Source: a bacterium (GTDB taxonomy: Bacteria > Fidelibacterota > Marinisomatia > Marinisomatales > JAHJCW01). From it: DNA of 13,357 nt. How positions within the stretch are numbered: the stretch's first letter is position 1; the number at the start of each line of letters is the position of its first letter. The translations under genes and the position numbers were made by a program. Of the stretch, positions 1 to 6,925 are shown piece by piece. The notes beneath the pieces are model-generated. The model made no database searches. It saw only the letters and a list, made by a program, of their open reading frames with translations, and was not told the DNA's origin. The DNA is taken from positions 1 through 13,357 of the forward strand of contig JAHJCW010000081.1 in assembly GCA_018812885.1 (NCBI GenBank). The letters run 5' to 3'.

Positions 1-3000
1 GCATTTGGCTTAATCCACGAAAGTATTCATTATATCATTTCATTATATAAGAAACAAAAAAATAATGAAGTATTCAATAATGCTATTAAGCATTTATCAA
101 AGGAATTAACAAAGAATCAAATCGAAACAATATTTATAAAATATATTAATGAATATCCCGTAAATGACATATTTAGTAAAAATAAAACCGTCAAATCATA
201 CCTAAACGGAAAGACTACAGGTGTATTAAATCGTGAAATAATTATTGAGGAATTAATATTACTTTGGTTGGAAAATAACAATCCGGCTTTTCAGCCATTC
301 AGCGAATTATTTAGTGATTCGGAATTAAGTGAAAATACCAAATATCTTAAAATAATAGATGAATTAAAGCAATATTTTGATAGTCAACCACCCTTTGGAC
401 CTGATGACCAAAACTTAATTGAGATGCTCAGGATGCCGGCAGTTGTTGCGCCCGATTCTCTGCAAAAACAGTTAGAATATATCCGAGATAGATGGGGTTA
501 TTTATTAGGAGATTTCTTACAAAACATATTACGAGCGCTGGATTTTATTTATGAAGAAAAAAAGTCGCACGGAATTGGTCCTGGTGAAATAAAAATACCC
601 AATTACTTTGGAGAAGATGAATACGAACGTTTCAGTCCTGACCGCGAATGGATGCCAAAAGTCGTAATGATCGCTAAAAATGTTTACGTTTGGATGGATC
701 AGTTGTCTAAACAATATCAAAGACAAATTGCCCATTTAAACGAAATTCCTAACGAGGAATTAGATAAATTATCAGGATATGGATTTACAGCTCTATGGTT
801 AATTGGTTTGTGGGAAAGAAGTAAGGCATCAAAAGAAATTAAAAGAATGTGCGGAAATCCTGAAGCAGAAGCATCTGCGTATTCACTAATGGGATATGAA
901 ATCGCCAATGATATAGGCGGGTGGGACGCTTTCCATCATTTGCAACAGCGCTGTTGGCAGCACGGAATTAGAATGGCGAGTGATATGGTACCTAACCACA
1001 CCGGCATTGATTCACAATGGGTTTTAAAACATCCTGATTGGTTTCTATCATTAAATTATTCACCATTCCCTTCCTACACTTTTAATGGAAAAGATTTGTC
1101 TGGTGATGGTCGTGTAGGTATTTATATCGAAGATAAATACTTTTCGCGCACCGATGCGGCAGTAGTCTTTAAGCGCGTGGATTATTGGACGGGCGATGAA
1201 AAATATATTTATCACGGAAACGATGGCACATCTATGCCGTGGAATGATACGGCTCAATTAGATTATCTTAATCCTGAAGTTCGGGAAACAGTTATTCAAA
1301 CGATTTTGCATGTAGCCCGAAATTTTCCGATTGTACGGTTTGATGCAGCAATGACACTTGCTAAAAAGCATTTACAGCGACTTTGGTATCCTGAGCTGGG
1401 AACCGGTAGTGATATTTCTTCACGAGCAGAATTTGGTTTATCAAGTAATGAATTCAATGATAGAATTCCCAATGAGTTTTGGCGTGAAGTAGTCGACCGA
1501 GTAGCGACGGAAGTACCGGACACTTTGCTACTTGCCGAAGCATTTTGGATGATGGAAAGTTATTTTGTACGGACTTTGGGAATGCATCGCGTTTATAATA
1601 GCGCCTTTATGAATATGCTAAAAATGGAGCGCAATGCCGATTACCGCACCACTATTAAAAAAACCCTGGAATTCGATCCTGAGATTTTAAAACGTTTTGT
1701 CAATTTTTTAAACAATCCTGATGAAGAAACTGCTGCTAAGCAGTTTGGCAAGGGTGATAAGTATTTTGGTGTGACACTCTTAATGATTACTATGCCCGGG
1801 TTACCGATGTTTGGACACAGCCAAATTGAAGGTTTCGAAGAAAAATATGGTATGGAATATCGGAAAGCTTACTGGAATGAACAACCTGACTGGGGCTTCA
1901 TCGAAAGACATAAGTATGATATCTTTCCTTTAATGCATAAACGGTATTTGTTCTCAGGAGTTGATAATTTTTATTTATATGATTATTACAGTTCTAGTGG
2001 AGATGTAAACGAAAATGTATTTGCCTATTCCAATCAATTTGGAAATGAACGGGCTTTAGTTTTTTATAATAATTCTTACGAAAATACAGCCGGTTGGGTT
2101 AGGATTTCATCAGCTTATATTGACAAAACATCGGATAGCTTAAAACAAACAAGTATCGGCGATGGATTAAATCTTAAGAATGTGTTTAATCATTATTTAA
2201 TATTACACGAACATAAATCCGGTTTGGAATATATCCGTAGAATAGCTGATATTTTTAAAGAAGGTATCTATACTGAACTGAATGGTTATCAGTATCAAAT
2301 ATTTTGGAATATGCGTGAAGTGGTTGATAATGAATTTAGTCATTATGCAGAACTGCATAATCGTCTTGCTGGTCGTGGAGTAAGAAGTATTGAAAATGAA
2401 TTACAAATGCAATTTAGACAGAAAATTGATATACTTTATGTTTCAGCGGAAGTAGCGCCATTTTCAAAAGCGGGCGGTTTAGCTGATGTTGTTGGCGCTT
2501 TACCAAAAGAAATAGTAAAAAAAGGACAGAAAGTTGCAGTAATTACACCGTTCTATTCAATTATTGATAAAAATAAATATGCAATAAAATATTCCGGTAT
2601 AAAAGGTAATATTCAACTTGGAGACAATCATTATGAATATTATCTATATCAATATACAGATAATAAGGGTGTTGATATTTTCTTTGTGAAAAATGATCAT
2701 TTTTTCAATCGAACCGGAATATATACTGATGAAACAGGAGAAGGATATACAGATAATTTTGAGCGATTTTTATTTTTACAATACGTTGTGATAGATTTGG
2801 TTAAAAGAGGACTATTTTCTGTTAATCTAATTCATTGCAATGATCATCATACAGCATTGATTCCTTGGATGTTGAACAATAGAAATATGCGTATTCCATT
2901 ATTACTGACAATTCATAATGCAGAATATCAAGGGTGGTTCAATTTTGACGAAGCAAAACTCTTACATTCTATTGATTTTGAAAACAGAGATAAAAGACGG

Positions 3001-3846
3001 AAAAATTTTAATTCCTTAACTATTGGTATTAAATATTGCAATGCCTTGAATACCGTCAGTCAAAATTATGCTAAGGAATTAATAAAAAAAGAGAAGCTTT
3101 CATTCGGGCTAAAAAAAATATTAATAGCTCATAAAAATAAATTTAGCGGAATAATTAATGGCGCTGATTATTCTATTTGGGACCCTCAAACCGATCCATT
3201 TTTAAAAGATCATTTTTCAATTAAGGCAATTTTGGGGAAAAATAAAAATAAGCGATTGTTACTGAAAAAATGTAATTGGAAGTATTCCACTCAACCGGTG
3301 ATTGGAATGGTATCACGCTTAGTGACGACTAAAGGATTTTACTTAATACTAAGATCAATTAATGAGATAATAGCAACCGGCGCAAAATTGGTGATTATAG
3401 GAACGGGAAATGTAAAAATTTCTAATGCCTTAAAAAAAGCTGCAAAAAAATATCCGAATCAAATCAGCTTTTATAATTATTTCGATGAAAAAATGGCACA
3501 CCTAATTGAAGCCGGTTCGGATATGTTCCTAATGCCATCACGCTATGAACCGTGTGGATTAAATCAGATTTATAGTCTCCGCTATGGTACAATTCCAATA
3601 GTTTTTAACACCGGCGGTTTAGCAGATACTGTTGCAAATTGGGATGGTAAAAATGGTGATGGGTTTGTTTTTTACCATTATACATCTAAAGAGTTGATCA
3701 AAACTATTTTAGAAGTAGTTGATTTATATCAAGATAAAAAAGCATGGAAGAAGTTAATTAATAATGCAATGAAAAATGATTATTCGTGGTCAAACTCTGC
3801 CAAAAAATACCTTAATTTGTACACACAGATTTTGGAGGAAAATTAA
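1..3846 (+). CDS. GH13 amylase-like / GT5 glycogen synthase fusion (5' partial)
   Basis: The frame is open from base 1 to TAA 3844-3846 (1281 residues visible), so the start lies upstream. Residues 1-89 contain no in-frame ATG and read as normal protein (YLNGKTTGVLNRE, EELILLWLENNNPAF) continuous with what follows. Residues 1 to about 200 are a helical N-terminal region. About 220-700 is a GH13 barrel: region I DMVPNH (328-333), region II VRFD with R446 and nucleophile D448, region III acid/base E513, region IV NNPD with D574. A beta-rich segment and linker run to about 805. About 808-1281 is a full-length GT5 ADP-glucose-type synthase: KAGGL (823-827), NGADYSIW (1053-1060), SRL..TKG (1105-1112), E1183 in SRYEPCGL, TGGL (1204-1207) and a C-terminal YSW..SAKKYLNLY. 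The GT5 part should extend alpha-1,4-glucan in the cytosol; the GH13 substrate is unknown. It sits 2 bp before glgC, which would supply ADP-glucose. Domain calls are firm; fusion as one polypeptide is read directly. Confidence 0.93.
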   Translation, partial: AFGLIHESIHYIISLYKKQKNNEVFNNAIKHLSKELTKNQIETIFIKYINEYPVNDIFSKNKTVKSYLNGKTTGVLNREIIIEELILLWLENNNPAFQPFSELFSDSELSENTKYLKIIDELKQYFDSQPPFGPDDQNLIEMLRMPAVVAPDSLQKQLEYIRDRWGYLLGDFLQNILRALDFIYEEKKSHGIGPGEIKIPNYFGEDEYERFSPDREWMPKVVMIAKNVYVWMDQLSKQYQRQIAHLNEIPNEELDKLSGYGFTALWLIGLWERSKASKEIKRMCGNPEAEASAYSLMGYEIANDIGGWDAFHHLQQRCWQHGIRMASDMVPNHTGIDSQWVLKHPDWFLSLNYSPFPSYTFNGKDLSGDGRVGIYIEDKYFSRTDAAVVFKRVDYWTGDEKYIYHGNDGTSMPWNDTAQLDYLNPEVRETVIQTILHVARNFPIVRFDAAMTLAKKHLQRLWYPELGTGSDISSRAEFGLSSNEFNDRIPNEFWREVVDRVATEVPDTLLLAEAFWMMESYFVRTLGMHRVYNSAFMNMLKMERNADYRTTIKKTLEFDPEILKRFVNFLNNPDEETAAKQFGKGDKYFGVTLLMITMPGLPMFGHSQIEGFEEKYGMEYRKAYWNEQPDWGFIERHKYDIFPLMHKRYLFSGVDNFYLYDYYSSSGDVNENVFAYSNQFGNERALVFYNNSYENTAGWVRISSAYIDKTSDSLKQTSIGDGLNLKNVFNHYLILHEHKSGLEYIRRIADIFKEGIYTELNGYQYQIFWNMREVVDNEFSHYAELHNRLAGRGVRSIENELQMQFRQKIDILYVSAEVAPFSKAGGLADVVGALPKEIVKKGQKVAVITPFYSIIDKNKYAIKYSGIKGNIQLGDNHYEYYLYQYTDNKGVDIFFVKNDHFFNRTGIYTDETGEGYTDNFERFLFLQYVVIDLVKRGLFSVNLIHCNDHHTALIPWMLNNRNMRIPLLLTIHNAEYQGWFNFDEAKLLHSIDFENRDKRRKNFNSLTIGIKYCNALNTVSQNYAKELIKKEKLSFGLKKILIAHKNKFSGIINGADYSIWDPQTDPFLKDHFSIKAILGKNKNKRLLLKKCNWKYSTQPVIGMVSRLVTTKGFYLILRSINEIIATGAKLVIIGTGNVKISNALKKAAKKYPNQISFYNYFDEKMAHLIEAGSDMFLMPSRYEPCGLNQIYSLRYGTIPIVFNTGGLADTVANWDGKNGDGFVFYHYTSKELIKTILEVVDLYQDKKAWKKLINNAMKNDYSWSNSAKKYLNLYTQILEEN
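3834..3838 (+). promoter_or_regulatory. Shine-Dalgarno GGAGG of glgC inside the end of the GH13-GT5 gene
   Basis: GGAGG lies within the last codons of the upstream gene, 10 nt before ATG 3849. Ribosomes ending at TAA 3844-3846 stop within 3 nt of the glgC start, so translational coupling is likely. Confidence 0.7.
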
Positions 3847-3848
3847 TC

Positions 3849-5093
3849 ATGAATATCGGACGAAATCTTTCGGCAATTATAATGGGTGGTGGTCGTGGGG
3901 AACGTTTGTGGCCACTTACTCAATATCGTGCAAAACCAGCTGTCTCTATCGGTGGAAAATATCGCTTAATCGATATCCCGGTTAGTAATTGTATTAATTC
4001 ACATATTAAAAATATTTATATACTTACTCAGGTCAACACTGCTTCACTTCATAGACATATTTTCCAAACATACAAGTTTGATATGTTTACTGAAGGAATT
4101 ATAGAAATTCTAGCTGCTCAACAAACTTTAGAAAGCAAAGATTGGTTTCAAGGTACTGCTGATGCTGTTAGATCATATTGGAGTCGGTTTAGCATGATGT
4201 CGTGTTCAGACTTTCTAATTTTAGCTGGTGACCATTTATATAATATGGATTACCGCAAGTTTTTTCAACATCATTTGGATTCTAATGCTGAATTAACTAT
4301 CGCCACAATTCCAGTACTAATTGAAGATGCTGTTCGCTACGGAATAATGGCAACGGATAGTACTGATAGAATAACAGATTTCATTGAAAAACCCAATAAA
4401 GATCAATTGAAACCATTTATTAAAAATTCTGAATTAGGTGAATATGTTTTAGCCTCGATGGGAATTTATATTTTTAGAAAAGATGTGTTAGATGAAGCAT
4501 TGAAATTTGAAGGAAATGATTTCGGTAAAAATATAATTCCTGCCACTATAAAAACATTTAAAACTTCTGCTTATAAATTTGATGGAACATGGGAAGATAT
4601 TGGAACTATTGGAGCTTATTATAAATCCAATATTGCTCTGACTGATCCCGTCCCGGAATTTAATTTTTACGAAGAAAAACATCGACTGTTTACTCATCCA
4701 CGTTTCCTCCCCGGGAGTAAGATTGAAGGTGCTTACATCACATTATCAATAATTAATGAAGGGTGCAGAATAGGAAAGGCAAAAATAAATCGCTCAATCG
4801 TTGGGATACGCAGTATTATTAGTGATGGCGTTGAATTAGACCACGTTGTTCACAATGGTGCAGATAATTATTCCAATGATGGAATTGGTGCTGATGTCCT
4901 TGGCGGTATTGGTGAAAATACTGTTATTAAAAGAGCAATTATTGATAAAAATGTTAAAATTGGCAAGAATGTTATTTTGGAAAATCGTAATAATATTGAA
5001 GAAACCGATTTAGAATATTGTGCTATCAGAAATGGTATAATTGTGGTACCAACTCGAACTGAAATACCCGATGGATGGTCAACTATTAAATAA
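3849..5093 (+). CDS. glgC: Glucose-1-phosphate adenylyltransferase (ADP-glucose pyrophosphorylase)
   Basis: Makes ADP-glucose and pyrophosphate from glucose-1-phosphate and ATP, the committing step of bacterial glycogen synthesis, in the cytosol. At 414 aa it has the usual GlgC length. The N-terminal nucleotidyltransferase domain shows GGGRGERLWPLT (13-24) with RAKPAV (27-32), WFQGTADAV (99-107), the metal-binding Asp of GDHLY (D128) and FIEKP (K181, the glucose-1-phosphate lysine position in this family). A C-terminal left-handed beta-helix of hexapeptide type follows (about 290-400), including IGENTVIKRAIIDKNVKIGK. WFQGTADAVR and the C-terminal GIGENT...IIDKN block look more like the cyanobacterial/plant and FCB-group type than the E. 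coli type (WYRGTAD). The ATG at 3849 has a good GGAGG at 10 nt. The gene immediately follows the GT5 glycogen synthase that would use its product. No truncation or missing key residue is seen. Allosteric effectors cannot be read from the sequence. Confidence 0.96.
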   Translation: MNIGRNLSAIIMGGGRGERLWPLTQYRAKPAVSIGGKYRLIDIPVSNCINSHIKNIYILTQVNTASLHRHIFQTYKFDMFTEGIIEILAAQQTLESKDWFQGTADAVRSYWSRFSMMSCSDFLILAGDHLYNMDYRKFFQHHLDSNAELTIATIPVLIEDAVRYGIMATDSTDRITDFIEKPNKDQLKPFIKNSELGEYVLASMGIYIFRKDVLDEALKFEGNDFGKNIIPATIKTFKTSAYKFDGTWEDIGTIGAYYKSNIALTDPVPEFNFYEEKHRLFTHPRFLPGSKIEGAYITLSIINEGCRIGKAKINRSIVGIRSIISDGVELDHVVHNGADNYSNDGIGADVLGGIGENTVIKRAIIDKNVKIGKNVILENRNNIEETDLEYCAIRNGIIVVPTRTEIPDGWSTIK

Positions 5094-5102
5094 ATTATTA
5101 TT

Positions 5103-5108
5103 AAGGAG
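5103..5108 (+). promoter_or_regulatory. Shine-Dalgarno AAGGAG of the SSS symporter gene
   Basis: AAGGAG in the 20-bp gap after glgC, 5 nt before ATG 5114. It supports this ATG as the start and expression from the same transcript as glgC. Confidence 0.65.
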
Positions 5109-5113
5109 TTATT

Positions 5114-6916
5114 ATGCATGGAATTGATTATGGAATTGTAGCCTTATATTTAATCTCTATTGTTTTAATTGGGTTATATTTACAGCGTAAAGCATCCATT
5201 GGAATTGACTCATATTTTTTAGGTAATCGAGATATGCCTTGGTGGGCATTAGCATCTTCCGGTATGGCATCCAATTTGGATATTAGTGGGACAATGATTA
5301 TTGCTGCTTTGATTTACGCCTTAGGTGTAAAAGGATTTTATATCGAAATACGCGGTGGTGTTACTCTAATAATGGCTTTCTTAATGATCTACATGGGTAA
5401 ATGGAATCGCCGTTCAGGAGTCATGACTTTGGCAGAATGGATGGAGCTTAGATTTGGTAAAGGAACACAAGGACAGGTAGCGCGGTTCATCGCTGCAATT
5501 GCCTCAATAATCATGACCATAGCTATGGTTACTTATTTTGCACTCGGAGGAGGAAAATTTTTAGATTCATTTTTAGGATTGCATAATTATCTCGGTTTGC
5601 CATCCGAATTTTGGGCAGCTGGAATCTTAATCGCAGTAGCGATGATTTATACAGTAGCGTCGGGATTGTACGGAGTAGTTTGGACTGATGTATTCCAAGG
5701 ATTCTTAATATTTGCTGCAATTTTATATATGGCATCCAAAGCATTTGCAATAACACTGCCGGAAGAATTCAGCATTTCATTACCGCTTTTTGATGGTGGT
5801 TTTAAACACTATACGACGACGCTCAAGGAATGGACAAGTGTTTTACCGGCGACTAAATTAAATGTGGATTCATTATCGCAATATTCAATTTATAATTTAT
5901 TCGGAATTGCGGTGATGTTCTATATACTGAAAGTTGTATTGGAAGGATCAGGCGGTACAGGTAATTATATGTTACAGCGTTATTTTGCAGCGCGCAATGA
6001 CCGTGAAGCAGGATTATTAAGTGCTTTTTGGGTATTTTTATTATCATTCCGATGGATATTTATAGGAGCAATTGCGGTTATTGGAGTATCACTTGGTAGC
6101 AAAATCAGCGATCCCGAATTAGTATTGCCGGCTGTGGTGGAAACATTACCAATTGGTATAAAAGGTTTCTTAGTTGCGGGTTTAATGGCGGCGGGAATGT
6201 CAACCTTTGATTCGACTGTAAACGCCGGGGCAGCTTATTGGGTAAAAGATATTTACCAACTTTATATAAATCCGAAAGCATCCCATAAACAATTGATGAG
6301 GCATAGCTACTTGGCTTCAATATTTATTGTGATATTTGGGTTAGGACTAATGTTGGTATTTAAGAATATAAATTCCGTTTGGGGATGGATAACTATGAGC
6401 ATTGGTTCAGGTATGTTAATACCTATGTTACTACGTTGGTATTGGTCACGTATGAACGGTTGGGGTTTTTCTATCGGAATACTCTCCGGAATGATAGCGG
6501 CAGTATTATTTAAAGCATTCGCCCCGGAAGGAACAACCGAGTACGCAATGTTCACTGTTGCTTCGGTATCATCATTATTGGGCACGGTTATTGGTACACT
6601 AATAACAGCTCCGATCGATGAAAAAACTCTTACGAAATTCTATAATAAAACCCGTCCGTTTGGATCTTGGACTAGATTCAAAAATAAGTTAACTAAAGAT
6701 GACATAATCGCAATTGATAAAGAAAATAAACGCGACATATTCTCAACATTTATTGCTGTTCCGTGGCAAATAGTATTCTTCCTGTTTATGATGAGTATTA
6801 TGTTCAAAAATTGGACAAGTGTGACAATTTTGGGAATAATATTACTGACTTTAACCACCATACTTTATTTCAGTTGGTACAAGCATCTATCGACCGAGGT
6901 TATAGTCAAAGAATAA
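5114..6916 (+). CDS. Sodium:solute symporter, SSS/SLC5 family, probable sugar transporter
   Basis: Inner-membrane Na+-coupled symporter of the SSS (SLC5, LeuT-fold) family; 600 aa, with about 14-15 hydrophobic segments counted by eye. The N-terminus (YGIVALYLISIVLIGLYL, then SYFLGNRDMPWWALASSGMA) is the typical first helix and broken second helix of the family. Residues 362-370 (MSTFDSTVN, followed by a W-V-K-DIY stretch) match the helix that carries the conserved Ser/Thr pair of the Na2 sodium site in SGLT-type proteins. A charged loop (about 500-540) precedes two last helices. The substrate cannot be read from sequence. Position between glgC and a secreted amylase suggests glucose or a malto-oligosaccharide (inference). 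It starts 20 bp after glgC and ends 9 bp before the amylase, so co-transcription is likely. Confidence 0.9.
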   Translation: MHGIDYGIVALYLISIVLIGLYLQRKASIGIDSYFLGNRDMPWWALASSGMASNLDISGTMIIAALIYALGVKGFYIEIRGGVTLIMAFLMIYMGKWNRRSGVMTLAEWMELRFGKGTQGQVARFIAAIASIIMTIAMVTYFALGGGKFLDSFLGLHNYLGLPSEFWAAGILIAVAMIYTVASGLYGVVWTDVFQGFLIFAAILYMASKAFAITLPEEFSISLPLFDGGFKHYTTTLKEWTSVLPATKLNVDSLSQYSIYNLFGIAVMFYILKVVLEGSGGTGNYMLQRYFAARNDREAGLLSAFWVFLLSFRWIFIGAIAVIGVSLGSKISDPELVLPAVVETLPIGIKGFLVAGLMAAGMSTFDSTVNAGAAYWVKDIYQLYINPKASHKQLMRHSYLASIFIVIFGLGLMLVFKNINSVWGWITMSIGSGMLIPMLLRWYWSRMNGWGFSIGILSGMIAAVLFKAFAPEGTTEYAMFTVASVSSLLGTVIGTLITAPIDEKTLTKFYNKTRPFGSWTRFKNKLTKDDIIAIDKENKRDIFSTFIAVPWQIVFFLFMMSIMFKNWTSVTILGIILLTLTTILYFSWYKHLSTEVIVKE

Positions 6917-6917
6917 A

Positions 6918-6923
6918 GAGGGA
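6918..6923 (+). promoter_or_regulatory. Shine-Dalgarno-like GAGGGA with very short spacing
   Basis: GAGGGA ends only 2 nt before ATG 6926, a much shorter gap than the 5 and 10 nt of the two preceding genes. No better in-frame ATG is nearby, and the signal peptide begins at this ATG, so the start is kept. Confidence 0.45.
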
Positions 6924-6925
6924 AT

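Noticed and set aside
268..270. TTG as the start of the GH13-GT5 gene
   Set aside because: The frame is open to base 1, residues before it read as coherent family-like protein, and there is no well-spaced ribosome-binding site. The gene starts outside the window.
529..1523. Several antisense open frames of 60-75 codons within the GH13 region
   Set aside because: They lie wholly inside strongly supported catalytic coding sequence on the other strand, with no start signals or recognisable domains.
3776..3985. A 69-codon + strand frame across the fusion/glgC junction
   Set aside because: It overlaps two well-supported genes in another frame, has no family resemblance and is best explained as a shadow frame.
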